From an uncultured Succiniclasticum sp. (lineage in GTDB: Bacteria; Bacillota; Negativicutes; Acidaminococcales; Acidaminococcaceae), in the NCBI GenBank assembly GCA_902801365.1, contig CADCHY010000006.1, positions 124,001 to 188,000 of the forward strand: 64,000 nucleotides of DNA, written 5' to 3'. The translations under genes and the position numbers were made by a program. Under the pieces are notes generated by a model. The model saw only the letters and a program-made list of their open reading frames with translations, had not been told where the DNA came from and ran no database searches. Every line of letters starts with the position of its first letter. Within the stretch, counting starts at the first letter, position 1. Shown in pieces: positions 19,703-29,645 of this stretch.

Positions 19703-20722
19703 TCAGCGGGTCAAATCTTTAAATGTAGCAAAAATGGTAATTGCTAAAATCATGGCCACGCCAACCTTCTGGATATTCTGCATGGCCGTTTTTCCTAATT
19801 TATGACCCGTAACGGCCTCTATCAACAAAATCAGAAAATGTCCGCCATCCAGTGCAGGCAGCGGCAATAAGTTGATGATTGCCAGATTCAGGCTCAGCAT
19901 GGCAGTAAACTGAAGCAGCATGTCAAATCCCTTGTGGGCTACCTGTCCTGCCATTTTTGCCACGCCCACAGGACCGGATAATTCTGCCTTTGTCTTTCCG
20001 GTTATCATATGATACAACGAAGCATACATGTTTTTGATAATGTTTTTGGTGGCGGTAACAGAAGAAACCGCTGCCTGCCAGGGTGTCAGCTGCACTCTTT
20101 TCAGAGAAGACACCACGCCGATAAAAGGCTTCCCTGTTTCAGGATTGAGAACAGGGGTAACTGTCACCGTCAGCATTTCTTTATCCCTTTGAATCTCAAA
20201 AGGTACAGGCTTTGTCCCTGAGTCAGCAAGACGAGTTCGTATATCCGTCCATTGGCTGACCGGCTGTCCGTTGATGGAAAGCACCCTGTCCCCTTCCTTT
20301 AACCCGCTTTGCGCCGCAGGATATCCTTCCACTATCTGGCCTAACACGGGTGTGTTTTGCGGCACTTCCATGCCATATGCCAGAAAAATACCAAAAAATA
20401 TCAGCACCGGTAAAATAAAATTCATCAGGGAGCCTGCTAAAATGACCAGCATCCGGGAGGCAACCGGCTTGGAATTAAAACCCCGTTCCAGATCTTCGGG
20501 GTCTTCCGGATCCATCCCGGCGATTTTATTATAACCGCCCAAGGGAAGCATGCGTAATGAATACAGCGTCTCCCCTTCCTGCTGCTGATAAATGTTCGGG
20601 CCAAACCCGATGGAAAATTCTTCCACTTTCATCCCTGTCAGCTTGGCTGTGATGAAATGACCGAATTCATGCACCGTAACCAATATTCCAAATACAAAAA
20701 TACAAGCTAATACCGTTAACAA
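19703..20722 (-). CDS. rseP: Site-2 intramembrane protease RseP
   Basis: Zinc metalloprotease cutting within membrane helices, typically of anti-sigma factors and signal-peptide remnants. HEFGH at 18-22, a central PDZ domain (about 120-200, GLKEGDRVLSINGQPV) and NLLPLPALDGGH as the second metal site. 339 aa with several membrane segments. The start is TTG at 20722, with AAGGAG eight bases upstream. The order dxr-rseP-ispG is common in Firmicutes. Confidence 0.95.
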   Translation of the reverse strand: MLTVLACIFVFGILVTVHEFGHFITAKLTGMKVEEFSIGFGPNIYQQQEGETLYSLRMLPLGGYNKIAGMDPEDPEDLERGFNSKPVASRMLVILAGSLMNFILPVLIFFGIFLAYGMEVPQNTPVLGQIVEGYPAAQSGLKEGDRVLSINGQPVSQWTDIRTRLADSGTKPVPFEIQRDKEMLTVTVTPVLNPETGKPFIGVVSSLKRVQLTPWQAAVSSVTATKNIIKNMYASLYHMITGKTKAELSGPVGVAKMAGQVAHKGFDMLLQFTAMLSLNLAIINLLPLPALDGGHFLILLIEAVTGHKLGKTAMQNIQKVGVAMILAITIFATFKDLTR

Positions 20723-20844
20723 ATGAGAAACTCCTTATATAAAAACTTTTTAGTCTGCGAATGGACAATGCCGTGCAGGCTCTTTTTCTTTAACCAATAG
20801 TTCGGAACGTTCAAAGAATCTGTGATGCCTTGATTGAAACGTAA

Positions 20845-22032
20845 TTACTGATGCCTGATGAGTTCCATTGTTTTTATGCGGACAGTCCGGTCCGTTTCTT
20901 CGATTTCGTCCAGAGAAGGGTGCGGAATGACGACATGGGAATCTACAACACGTTTTACGATCTCCGGGATATTTAGATATGAAATTTTTCCTTCTAAAAA
21001 TGCCGTTACGCATTCTTCGTTCGCGGCATTAAAAGCACACGGCAGGCTCCCTCCCGCCTTACCGCAGTCAATGGCGGTCTGCAAGGAAGGAAAGGCTTGC
21101 CTGTCAGGCGCTTCAAAGGTCAGATTACCGCATTGCAGCAGATCCAGCCGGCCAAAGTTACAGTCAAATCGCTGCGGATACGACAGCGCATACTGGATCG
21201 GCAGTTTCATATCGGGTATGCCTAACTGGGCGATTACCGCCCCGTCCTTAAATTCAACCAGGGAATGGACAATGCTCTGGGGATGGATGACTACATCGAT
21301 TTTATCATAAGGCATATTGAACAGCCAGTGGGCTTCCATGACTTCCAGACCCTTATTGGCCAGCGTAGAACTGTCGATAGTAACCTTTTTACCCATGCTC
21401 CAGTTTGGATGTTTTAAGCACTGGGCAAGAGTAACATGCTTCAGTTCTTCTCTGGTTTTGCCCCGGAAAGGTCCCCCGGAAGCTGTTAGTATCAGTCGTC
21501 TGACTTCACTGGTATCCCTTTCCTTTTCAGCAAAAGAAAGACAGGGATGATAGCCTCCCCGCAGAGACTGGAATATAGCGCTGTGTTCACTGTCCACGGG
21601 CAAGAGGCTTACATTGTTGTCTTTTACAGCCTGCATGACAATATGCCCTGCGGCTACCAGTGTTTCTTTGTTGGCAAGGGCAATATCCTTACCCGCTTTT
21701 ATGGCGGCCAGTGTAGGACGCAGTCCGGCATAGCCGACCATAGCGCCCAATACCGTGTCCGTGTTTTCATAAGTGGCAGCGGCAAGCAAACCTTCCTGCC
21801 CGCTTAAAATCTCCGTTTTTCCATGATATTTCTCCTGCAGTTCTGCAGCAGCTTTTTTATCTGTTAATACCGCAAAATCAGGATGAAAATCCTCAATCTG
21901 CCGCAGCATAAGGCTTACACTCGAGTGTGCCGCCAGCACACGAATCTTCAGTTTTTCCGGATTGGCAGCCGCAACTTCCAGCGTCTGCCTGCCAATAGAA
22001 CCGGTACTGCCCAATACAGAAATGTTTTTCAT
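20845..22032 (-). CDS. dxr: 1-deoxy-D-xylulose-5-phosphate reductoisomerase
   Basis: Second step of the MEP pathway, NADPH-dependent. 395 aa. The nucleotide-binding start is GSTGSIGRQTLEV. The substrate and metal region shows VPVDSEHSAIFQ-like LLPVDSEHSAIFQSL, and LTASGGPFRGK follows. Between cdsA and rseP, with 122 bp before rseP in which I see nothing clear. Confidence 0.96.
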   Translation of the reverse strand: MKNISVLGSTGSIGRQTLEVAAANPEKLKIRVLAAHSSVSLMLRQIEDFHPDFAVLTDKKAAAELQEKYHGKTEILSGQEGLLAAATYENTDTVLGAMVGYAGLRPTLAAIKAGKDIALANKETLVAAGHIVMQAVKDNNVSLLPVDSEHSAIFQSLRGGYHPCLSFAEKERDTSEVRRLILTASGGPFRGKTREELKHVTLAQCLKHPNWSMGKKVTIDSSTLANKGLEVMEAHWLFNMPYDKIDVVIHPQSIVHSLVEFKDGAVIAQLGIPDMKLPIQYALSYPQRFDCNFGRLDLLQCGNLTFEAPDRQAFPSLQTAIDCGKAGGSLPCAFNAANEECVTAFLEGKISYLNIPEIVKRVVDSHVVIPHPSLDEIEETDRTVRIKTMELIRHQ

Positions 22033-22048
22033 AGTAAACCCCGATATG

Positions 22049-22879
22049 CTAAATACCCATTAATTTCATTACATAGTAGACTGCAGGTACAGCAAACAGC
22101 AGACTGTCAAATCGGTCTAACACGCCGCCATGGCCGGGAAAGAAATTGCCGGAATCTTTAATGTCAAAAGATCGTTTCAGCACAGATTCGATCAAATCTC
22201 CGACAGGAGCGAAAAATGCTACCGTCAATCCTGATAAGACCGCAGGAACCAGTCCGGTATGCAGCCCGTGATACGCAATTCCTCCTGTTACCGCAAAAGC
22301 AAAGATAAAGCCGGCAACAGCGCCTTCCATTGATTTTTTCGGACTTACGGAACAGAATTTATGTTTCCCGAAAGCAATACCGAAGAAATAGGCAAACGTA
22401 TCACTGGCCCAGGTGCCCAGCAACACCATCCACAACGCAAGTTCACCCCGTGAAAATTCTATTCCCATATATTGCACAGTCTCCGGGGAATATTCACGGA
22501 TCAGGGGAATATGCGCAAATAACAGTCCTACATATAACAATGCAAGCAGTGAATTGGAAACATGCAGCGGCCAGTTTTGTTCACCGCAGTTGCAGTGCCG
22601 GTAAAGGCCCTCGAATAAAATGCCCAACACTGCAAATGTCAATATCGGCATGAAATATCCGCTTTTGCCGAAACCTGCTGCACAAACCAGCAGCATGGAA
22701 GGAAGAAACGATGTCACAATGTAGGTATGAACATCTTTGGCGGCGGCCATCCGGGCGTATTCCCGCCAGGCTGCCAATGCCAGGATAAAAACAGCGGCGG
22801 CAAAAAAAAGACCGCCCTTTGAAACCAGAAAAACAGCAACCGGAATTCCCACAATTGCCGTTAAAATACGTTTAAACAA
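22049..22879 (-). CDS. cdsA: Phosphatidate cytidylyltransferase
   Basis: Makes CDP-diacylglycerol in the membrane. 276 aa, multi-spanning. The C-terminal signature is complete: SVLKRSFDIKDSGNFFPGHGG, then DRFDS. The start is TTG at 22879 with AAGG upstream, 18 bp behind uppS. Confidence 0.94.
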   Translation of the reverse strand: MFKRILTAIVGIPVAVFLVSKGGLFFAAAVFILALAAWREYARMAAAKDVHTYIVTSFLPSMLLVCAAGFGKSGYFMPILTFAVLGILFEGLYRHCNCGEQNWPLHVSNSLLALLYVGLLFAHIPLIREYSPETVQYMGIEFSRGELALWMVLLGTWASDTFAYFFGIAFGKHKFCSVSPKKSMEGAVAGFIFAFAVTGGIAYHGLHTGLVPAVLSGLTVAFFAPVGDLIESVLKRSFDIKDSGNFFPGHGGVLDRFDSLLFAVPAVYYVMKLMGI

Positions 22880-22897
22880 AATAATCCAACCTTTGCG

Positions 22898-23683
22898 TTA
22901 TTTCTGAATAAGACCACCGTACCGGCGTTCCCGTTTTTGGTACACCTTAATGGCTTCAACCAGCATATCGGGGGTAAAATCAGGCCAGAATACCTGCGTT
23001 GTCCAGATTTCTGAATAAGCAATCTGCCATAATAAAAAGTTGCTGACACGCAGGTCCCCGCCTGTCCTGATCAGTAAATCAGGGGCCGGAAGGCCTTTTG
23101 AATATAAGTTATTTTCAAATACGGGAGCATCAATGTCTTCAACCTTCAGTGTACCTTCTACAACTTGCTGTGCAATGGATTTGACCGCATGAAGGATCTC
23201 TGCCTGCCCGCCGTAATTAATTGCCAGATTTAAAATGATACCGGTGTCATTCTTAGTTTCTTCAATGGCGTGATCCATCTTTTCTATTACAATATCAGGC
23301 AACCCTTCCCTTGAGCCCATGAAGCGGACCTGCACATTGTTTTCCTTAAATTCTTCGATTTCAGAGGTAAGATACCGGCTTAACAACTCCATAATAAAAT
23401 GCACTTCTGTTACAGGACGTTTCCAGTTTTCCGTAGAAAAAGCGTACGCTGTAATGGCTTTGATTCCAAGCGTATCGGCGGCCCGTACAATCGTTTTAAG
23501 CGTTTCAGCACCCATCTTATGACCTTGTGTACGGATTTTGCCGCGGGCTTTGGCCCAGCGTCCGTTACCGTCCATTATGATTGCCACATGCTGCGGAATA
23601 TTATCCATATCCAGACCATCGACATTCATCGCGACTTTGGCGGGCATGGAACGGACCGGCTTTAAAAATAAAGTGTTAAACAT
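22898..23683 (-). CDS. uppS: Undecaprenyl diphosphate synthase (cis-prenyltransferase)
   Basis: Builds the C55 lipid carrier for wall synthesis. 261 aa. IIMDGNGRWAKARG carries catalytic Asp38; the C-terminal RTGGDLRVSNFLLWQ is typical. The ATG at 23683 has AAGGA nine bases upstream; inner methionines at 13, 19 and 26 are alternatives. Between a ferredoxin gene and cdsA. Confidence 0.95.
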   Translation of the reverse strand: MFNTLFLKPVRSMPAKVAMNVDGLDMDNIPQHVAIIMDGNGRWAKARGKIRTQGHKMGAETLKTIVRAADTLGIKAITAYAFSTENWKRPVTEVHFIMELLSRYLTSEIEEFKENNVQVRFMGSREGLPDIVIEKMDHAIEETKNDTGIILNLAINYGGQAEILHAVKSIAQQVVEGTLKVEDIDAPVFENNLYSKGLPAPDLLIRTGGDLRVSNFLLWQIAYSEIWTTQVFWPDFTPDMLVEAIKVYQKRERRYGGLIQK

Positions 23684-23717
23684 AGATTAACATCCTTGTT
23701 CATAAAGAAAAATGTGC

Positions 23718-23750
23718 CTCCCCTCCTGTCGAAACAGAAGGGGAGTTTTT
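23718..23750 (-). terminator. Hairpin between ferredoxin gene and uppS
   Basis: A 12-bp stem (CTCCCCTTCTGT / ACAGGAGGGGAG, one G-U) with a four-base loop. On the minus strand the T run begins four bases after the stem; on the plus strand TTTTT follows directly. It probably attenuates read-through into uppS rather than fully stopping it. Confidence 0.5.
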
Positions 23751-23758
23751 GCAAGAAA

Positions 23759-23935
23759 TTATTCCTGAGAAATTGCGCCAACCGGGCAGTTTGCTGCGCA
23801 TGCGCCGCATTCTACACATTCGTCAGCAGTGATCTGATATTTGCCTTCACCGTCTTCCTTCGGTGCGCCAACGGGGCAAGTGCTGGCACAAGTGCCGCAG
23901 CCTACGCAAGCGTCAGTATCAATCTTGTAAGCCAT
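23759..23935 (-). CDS. 2[4Fe-4S] ferredoxin, clostridial type
   Basis: 58-aa low-potential electron carrier. Two CX2CX2CX3CP cluster motifs: CVGCGTCASTCP (residues 10-21) and CVECGACAANCP (40-51). The gene is too short for most ORF filters but has a near-perfect ribosome site, AAAGGAGGTG. Its first 17 bases overlap the end of the PASTA-like gene. The redox partner is not nearby; IspG in the same operon is an iron-sulfur enzyme that needs reductant, so support for IspG is a guess from context. Confidence 0.93.
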   Translation of the reverse strand: MAYKIDTDACVGCGTCASTCPVGAPKEDGEGKYQITADECVECGACAANCPVGAISQE

Positions 23936-24149
23936 GCTCGAGCACCTCCTTTCTCCTCTTCATAATTGTACTCAAAAGCATTCTATGGTCAGCCAGCTCC
24001 TGCTGTCTGACAACATACTCTTCCATACGGCAATTATCTGTATTGTCATGCCGGTATGCGGAAGAAATACGTACCACCTGATAATCCCAGCCGGCAGCCT
24101 GCAGCATTTCTACCGCTTCAGAAAGCGGCAGGGCAAGAACATCTGGCAT
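23919..24149 (-). CDS. Small protein with single PASTA-like segment
   Basis: 76 aa, no signal peptide or membrane helix. MPDVLALPLSEAVEMLQAAG resembles the start of a PASTA repeat, and the middle ends in EYVVRQQ, as PASTA units do. The last 25 residues are charged and probably helical. It begins five bases after the frr stop with GGAAG as ribosome site, and overlaps the ferredoxin start by 17 bases. The PASTA assignment is tentative. Confidence 0.7.
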   Translation of the reverse strand: MPDVLALPLSEAVEMLQAAGWDYQVVRISSAYRHDNTDNCRMEEYVVRQQELADHRMLLSTIMKRRKEVLEHGLQD

Positions 24150-24153
24150 ATGG

Positions 24154-24717
24154 TTACACTTCCATGATTTCTTTTTCTTTCGCTTCGATTACTTTATCGA
24201 TTTCTTTCATCATCTTGTCGGTCAGTTTCTGTGCCTTATCCTGACCGTCCTTGGAATCATCTTCGGTAATTTCCTTCGCTTTTTCAGCCTTCTTGATGCC
24301 GTCGATAATATCACGGCGCATGTTACGGATGCTTACACGGGCTTCTTCCGTACGCTTATTGGCGGCTTTTACAAGTTCTTTTCTGCGTTCTTCCGTCAGC
24401 TGGGGAAGGTTTAAACGGATTACGGAGCCGTCTGTGTTGGGGTTCAGACCCAAATCCGACGTCATGATTGCCTTGGAAATCGCTTTGATCATAGTTTTCT
24501 CCCAGGGGGTGATTACAATCATGCGGGGTTCCGGCACACCGATGTTGGCAACCTGGTTGATGGGCGTGGGAGTTCCGTAATAATCCACTGTAATCTTATT
24601 CAGCAACGCCGGAGTTGCCCGGCCTGCCCGCAAGCCGGCCAGATCCTCACGAAGATAGGAAATTGTTTTTTTCATTTTTTCTTCGTTTGTTGTCAAGAGT
24701 TCCTCAATCGTAGCCAT
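24154..24717 (-). CDS. frr: Ribosome recycling factor
   Basis: With EF-G, splits post-termination ribosomes. 187 aa, normal. RAGRATPALLNKITVDYYG and ERRKELVKAANKRTEEARVS are family marks. Two ATGs are in frame; the second (24717) has GGAGGT eight bases upstream, the first is too close to it. It follows the pyrH stop by two bases. Confidence 0.97.
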   Translation of the reverse strand: MATIEELLTTNEEKMKKTISYLREDLAGLRAGRATPALLNKITVDYYGTPTPINQVANIGVPEPRMIVITPWEKTMIKAISKAIMTSDLGLNPNTDGSVIRLNLPQLTEERRKELVKAANKRTEEARVSIRNMRRDIIDGIKKAEKAKEITEDDSKDGQDKAQKLTDKMMKEIDKVIEAKEKEIMEV

Positions 24718-24719
24718 GA

Positions 24720-25457
<738 letters not shown>

Positions 25458-25525
25458 CTATTTTATTTATAGTCATTCACGAACTAACTTCCGGAAAGAT
25501 GGAACTTGCTGACATTATTCATATC

Positions 25526-25531
25526 ATTATA
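25526..25531 (-). promoter_or_regulatory. Extended -10 promoter for pyrH
   Basis: Minus-strand TGGTATAAT, an extended -10, about 80 bp upstream of the pyrH start. The -35 (TTTTTC at 17 bp) is poor, as is usual for extended -10 promoters. Confidence 0.5.
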
Positions 25532-25630
25532 CCACATCTTGCGTTTTTGAAAAATAGCAGAACACAGTAAATGCCAGTGAATTTGTGAAAAAATACCAAC
25601 ATTATTGCTTGTGTTTCGAGTCTGCCTATA

Positions 25631-25663
25631 AAAAAAAGACTGCAATGGGTTTGCAGTCTTTTT
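25631..25663 (-). terminator. Terminator after tsf
   Basis: Minus-strand stem AAGACTGCAA / TTGCAGTCTT with five-base loop, followed by a run of eight T. A T run lies on the other side too. It lies 12 bp past the old tsf stop codon (25675) and 64 bp past the current one. Confidence 0.85.
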
Positions 25664-25674
25664 ATTAAATCAGA

Positions 25675-25728
25675 TTATTTATTTACAAATGCCGCAACTT
25701 CTTCCGCGAAGTTTTCTTTTTTCTTTTC
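25675..25728 (-). pseudogene. Out-of-frame remnant of the EF-Ts C-terminus
   Basis: Directly after the tsf stop, read one base later, the minus strand encodes [18 protein letters not shown] and a TAA. This is the usual end of EF-Ts (compare GIEKRQENFAEEV in B. subtilis). The nine residues that normally join it to ADVAR (FVRYEVGEG or similar) are missing. 266 + 9 + 18 gives 293, the usual length. It has no start of its own and is not a separate gene. Confidence 0.8.
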
Positions 25729-26527
25729 AACGGGCAACATCTGCATTTTTGGATTTCAACAGTTTGCTAATGGTCAGGTCGCCATCACGGATAAATTCCT
25801 GGTCAACCAGGCAGACTTCTTTGTAGTATTTGTTGATACGCCCGATTACCATTTTGGCGATGATATTTTCCGGTTTGCCTTCGTTGCGCGCCTGTTCGGT
25901 CAGAATCTCTTTTTCATGTTCCAGTTCGGAAGCAGGAACTTCATTACGGTTTAAGAACTGAGGATTGGCAGCAGCAACCTGCATGGCAACATCTTTGCCC
26001 AGTTCAGCGTCTCCACCTTTCATGTCAACCAGAACACCAATCTTGCCGCCACCATGAATGTAGCTGTAAACCTGGCCTTCTGCGCTTTCGTAACGGACAA
26101 AACGGCGAACGGAAATGTTTTCACCGATTTTGGCAATGGCTTCGGTAACAACATCTTTTACCGATTTGCCATCCAGTTCGGAAGCCAGCAGGGTATCGAC
26201 GTCAGCCGGATTGGTTTTTACGATAAGTTCGGCAATGGATTTCGCCAGTGCCTGGAAGTTTTCGTTTTTGCCTACAAAGTCGGTTTCGCAGTTAACTTCT
26301 ACGATTGCGCCGGTTTTTCCATCTTCAGCAACATAGGCTACTACAGCGCCTTCTGCTGCTACGCGGCCGGCTTTCTTTGCAGCCTGAGACAGGCCTTTTT
26401 CACGCAGGAAGTCAATTGCTTTTTCCATATCACCTTCGGTAGCTACCAGGGCTTTTTTGCAGTCCATCATGCCTGCGCCGGTACGTTCACGCAGTTCTTT
26501 AACAATTGCAGCTGTAATCTGTGCCAT
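25727..26527 (-). CDS. tsf: Elongation factor Ts, C-terminally truncated
   Basis: Nucleotide exchange factor of EF-Tu. 266 aa where about 293 is usual. The N-terminal UBA-like domain ([17 protein letters not shown]) and the [10 protein letters not shown] segment are intact. The reading frame stops after KNADVAR, 27 residues short. The tail follows out of frame (see 25675-25728). The lost part is the C-terminal module, which in E. coli EF-Ts touches the EF-Tu G domain. It could be a real deletion or an assembly error. A strong AGGAGG precedes the ATG; rpsB lies upstream behind a hairpin. Confidence 0.92.
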   Translation of the reverse strand: MAQITAAIVKELRERTGAGMMDCKKALVATEGDMEKAIDFLREKGLSQAAKKAGRVAAEGAVVAYVAEDGKTGAIVEVNCETDFVGKNENFQALAKSIAELIVKTNPADVDTLLASELDGKSVKDVVTEAIAKIGENISVRRFVRYESAEGQVYSYIHGGGKIGVLVDMKGGDAELGKDVAMQVAAANPQFLNRNEVPASELEHEKEILTEQARNEGKPENIIAKMVIGRINKYYKEVCLVDQEFIRDGDLTISKLLKSKNADVAR

Positions 26528-26579
26528 ATTCTAATCCTCCTGTATTTCAAAAAGTTTAATGTTTATTTTACAGTAAAAT

Positions 26580-26605
26580 AAAGGGAACCACGACGGGTTC
26601 CCTTT
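26580..26605 (-). terminator. Hairpin between rpsB and tsf
   Basis: AAAGGGAACC / GGTTCCCTTT, a perfect 10-bp stem with a six-base loop, followed on the minus strand by ATTTTA. The T tract is weak, so this looks like a partial terminator setting the rpsB:tsf ratio. That role is inference. Confidence 0.55.
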
Positions 26606-26652
26606 CGAGAGCATCACACTAAAGGTTTCGGAACCGAAAACCAGATGTAAAA

Positions 26653-27402
26653 TTATTCAGCCTCTGCAACAGTTTCTTCTGCAGGAACGTCCGCAGTTTC
26701 CGCTTCAGCGGTCTGCTGGCCCTGGCGTCCTTCCAGAACAGCGTCAGCCATCTTGCTGGCCAGTAAACGTACGGCGCGGATTGCGTCATCGTTTGCCGGA
26801 ATTACATAATCCACTTCATCCGGATCGCAGTTGGTATCAACCGTTGCTACGATAGGAATATTCAGCTTGCGGGCTTCCAGTACAGCAATGTGTTCTTTGC
26901 GGGGATCTACTACGAACAGGGCTGCCGGCAGTTTTTTCATTTCTTTGATGCCGCCCAGATTCTTGTTCAACTTTTCCATTTCGTGACGCAGACCCAGCAC
27001 TTCTTTTTTCGGCAGTACGTCGAACGTTCCGTCTTCTTCCATCTTTTCCAGCTGACGCAGACGGGCTACGCGCTTCTGAATGGTTTTGAAGTTGGTCATC
27101 ATGCCGCCCAGCCAACGTTCATTAATATAATACTGGTTGCAGCGGACAGCTTCTTCACGCATGGCTTCCTGAGCCTGTTTCTTGGTGCCGACAAACAGAA
27201 TGCTGCCACCGTTCTGTGCGGTCTCGCGGATGAAATTGTACGCTTCGTCAACTTTTTTAACGGTTTTCTGCAGATCGATGATGTAGATACCGTTACGTTC
27301 GGTGAAGATGTACTTCGCCATTTTGGGATTCCAGCGACGGGTCTGATGACCGAAATGTACGCCGGCTTCCAGCAACTGTTTCATAGAAATAATACTGCTC
27401 AT
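26653..27402 (-). CDS. rpsB: 30S ribosomal protein S2
   Basis: Late-assembling 30S protein, 249 aa. [19 protein letters not shown] and the [15 protein letters not shown] segment are diagnostic. The ATG at 27402 has AGGAGG eight bases upstream; the open frame extends 20 codons further into the leader but without a ribosome site. First gene of the rpsB-to-polC run. Confidence 0.98.
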   Translation of the reverse strand: MSSIISMKQLLEAGVHFGHQTRRWNPKMAKYIFTERNGIYIIDLQKTVKKVDEAYNFIRETAQNGGSILFVGTKKQAQEAMREEAVRCNQYYINERWLGGMMTNFKTIQKRVARLRQLEKMEEDGTFDVLPKKEVLGLRHEMEKLNKNLGGIKEMKKLPAALFVVDPRKEHIAVLEARKLNIPIVATVDTNCDPDEVDYVIPANDDAIRAVRLLASKMADAVLEGRQGQQTAEAETADVPAEETVAEAE

Positions 27403-27506
27403 GTTCTTTCCTCCTGTTTTTTCCTCCGCAGTCTTCTTTGTATTCGGGTTCACCATTTTCACGGACAGTCCCCATCCGACTGCGTGTGTATTGAAACACT
27501 TGAAGC

Positions 27507-27535
27507 ATTATAACACAGTCATTGCCATAGGGCAA
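27507..27535 (-). promoter_or_regulatory. rpsB promoter
   Basis: Minus-strand TTGCCC (27530-27535), 17-bp spacer, TATAAT (27507-27512) with an upstream TG. About 100 nt of leader precede the rpsB start, long enough for S2 autoregulation, which I cannot confirm. Confidence 0.7.
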
Positions 27536-27561
27536 GACTTTTTTACTAATTTCAGTTATTT

Positions 27562-29064
27562 TTATTCTTTGATTCCTAACGTTTCTTTAATATGCTGCGC
27601 CATCTCTCCGGCGGCAATGACATCTTTATGGAGGACGGGCATGGTTTCCAGAGCTGTAACCTGTGGCGGAATTAAAGTTTCCGTTTCTTCGGCGAGCTTG
27701 TGAGCCGCTGCAAAAGGATCCGCCTCATCTAATCCGGCCGCTTTGCCGATTCCTTCCAAAACGGTCCCGCAGAATTTATAAGGACTTGCGGTAGATAAGA
27801 CGACAATGTAACTGTCATCGCTGCTCAGCAAACGGTATTTTTCGGTAGCCCGCCAGGCTACAGCTGTATGCGGGTCAATCAGATATTCAAAATCATTGTG
27901 GACCCGTCCAATGGTGTCTACGGTTTCCTGTTCGTCGATCCACGCCCCGAAAAACATTTCGCGGACACGGTCTGCCACATCTTTGGAAACCTGGTATTTT
28001 CCTTCCGTATTAAGCTGTTTCATCCATTCTGCAACCTGTACTGCATCATTTTCAGTCAGATCAAATAACAGCCGTTCCAGATTGCTGGAAACCAGAATGT
28101 CCATGGAAGGAGAAACTGTTTTGTTCAGTGTGCGGTTTTTATCATACACGCCGGTATTGATAAAATCGCTCAGAACATTATTGGAATTGGAAGCGCAGAT
28201 AAAGTGCTTTACCGGCAACCCCATTTTTTTTGCGTAATATCCTGCAAGTATATCGCCAAAATTTCCGGTGGGAACAGAAAAAATAATTTTTTCCCCTGGC
28301 TGGATGCGCTCATTGGCTACAGCATCGGCATATGCCTTAAAATAATAGGTGATCTGGGGGACCAGTCTTCCCCAGTTGATAGAGTTGGCAGAAGAGAATG
28401 TCCAGCCACATTCTTTCAGTTCGTTCCCTAATTCCGCATCACCGAATATTTCTTTTACGCCCCGCTGGGCATCATCAAAATTACCGAGGATGCCAAACAC
28501 CTTTGTGTTGCTGCCTGTCTGGGTTACCATTTGCAGTTTCTGCACCTGGCTGACGCCGTCTTCCGGATAGAATACGATGATTTCCGTGCCGGGCACGTCT
28601 GCAAAACCTTCAAGAGCAGCTTTGCCTGTATCCCCGGATGTTGCAACCAGAATAACAATCCGGATATCCGATCCGGTTTTTTCCTGGGCTTTCGTCATCA
28701 GATGGGGTAAAATCTGCAGGGCAAAATCCTTAAATGCCATTGTAGGGCCATGCCATAATTCCAACACATCGGTGCGTTCCCCTACCTTACGCAGCGGTGC
28801 AGGATCTTCCCCGAATTTTTCAAGAGAATAGGCAGCCGCAGTGCATTCTGCCAGTTCTTCCGCACTGTAATCCGTGAGGAAGCAGCCCAGTATTTTTGCG
28901 GCGCACTGTTCATAAGGCAGCCCATGCATACCCAGAATTGTTTCCTGGGTAAGATACGGAAAAGACTGGGGAACAAATAATCCGCCGTCACCGGCCAGCC
29001 CCTCTTTGATCGCATGGGCAGAAGACACTTTATCAACCTGCCCCCTGGTACTTACAAATAACAT
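27562..29064 (-). CDS. thrC: Threonine synthase
   Basis: PLP enzyme converting O-phosphohomoserine to threonine. 500 aa, the longer yeast/E. coli-like form. LWHGPTMAFKDFALQ carries the PLP Lys112; VATSGDTGKAAL binds phosphate. GGAG six bases before the ATG. No T-box is visible in the 77 bp upstream. It stands apart from hom and thrB. Confidence 0.95.
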   Translation of the reverse strand: MLFVSTRGQVDKVSSAHAIKEGLAGDGGLFVPQSFPYLTQETILGMHGLPYEQCAAKILGCFLTDYSAEELAECTAAAYSLEKFGEDPAPLRKVGERTDVLELWHGPTMAFKDFALQILPHLMTKAQEKTGSDIRIVILVATSGDTGKAALEGFADVPGTEIIVFYPEDGVSQVQKLQMVTQTGSNTKVFGILGNFDDAQRGVKEIFGDAELGNELKECGWTFSSANSINWGRLVPQITYYFKAYADAVANERIQPGEKIIFSVPTGNFGDILAGYYAKKMGLPVKHFICASNSNNVLSDFINTGVYDKNRTLNKTVSPSMDILVSSNLERLLFDLTENDAVQVAEWMKQLNTEGKYQVSKDVADRVREMFFGAWIDEQETVDTIGRVHNDFEYLIDPHTAVAWRATEKYRLLSSDDSYIVVLSTASPYKFCGTVLEGIGKAAGLDEADPFAAAHKLAEETETLIPPQVTALETMPVLHKDVIAAGEMAQHIKETLGIKE

Positions 29065-29141
29065 TTTTTTCTCCTTCTCACCTATTCTTATATTTGTTAT
29101 ACGGTACTTTGTTTTGACTCCCGGAACCGAAGCAGGAACAA

Positions 29142-29621
29142 TTACATGATTAATGAGTCTACGGCAGCCCGGGTTGCACGGACCAGATCTTCGGGAGCGG
29201 CCAGTATCTGCATGCCGCGCAGCCCTGCACTGATGGCGATACGGTCAAACAGCCGGCAAGTTTCATCCATGAAGACCGGGTAGTCTTTTCTGGCTCCCAG
29301 TGGAGAACAGCCACCGCGGATATAACCTGTCAGCGGCAGGACTTCTTTCAGATGCACCATTTCGCAGCGCTTGTTGCCGCTGACTCTGGCAAGCGCTTTC
29401 AGGTCCAGTTCCCCGTTTCCCGGAATCACCGCAAAAATAACGCCGGTTTTATCGCCGCGCACGCACAGCGTTTTAAACACCTGTTCCGGAGGCATGCCGA
29501 CTTCTTTTGCCACATGAACGGCATCCAGATGCTCTTCATCAACAGGATACGTTTTCAATTCGTATTTGATTTGCAGCTCGTCCAGAATACGGGCTGCATT
29601 TGTTTTCTTAACTTTTTTCAA
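29142..29621 (-). CDS. ybaK: YbaK-type Cys-tRNA(Pro) deacylase
   Basis: Free-standing editing enzyme removing Cys (or Ala) mischarged on tRNA(Pro). 159 aa. Hallmarks: [14 protein letters not shown], the glycine-rich [14 protein letters not shown], and [18 protein letters not shown]. The start is TTG at 29621, with GGGAGG eight bases upstream. It backs up the editing domain of ProS at 16853. Confidence 0.92.
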   Translation of the reverse strand: MKKVKKTNAARILDELQIKYELKTYPVDEEHLDAVHVAKEVGMPPEQVFKTLCVRGDKTGVIFAVIPGNGELDLKALARVSGNKRCEMVHLKEVLPLTGYIRGGCSPLGARKDYPVFMDETCRLFDRIAISAGLRGMQILAAPEDLVRATRAAVDSLIM

Positions 29622-29645
29622 AAGAAATACCTCCCGCGCTTATAT

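Noticed and set aside
20750..21013. 87-aa minus-strand frame overlapping dxr
   Set aside because: Mostly within dxr in another frame, basic and without family resemblance.
29065..29141. T-box leader before thrC
   Set aside because: Only 77 bp, with no T-box sequence or terminator-antiterminator pair.
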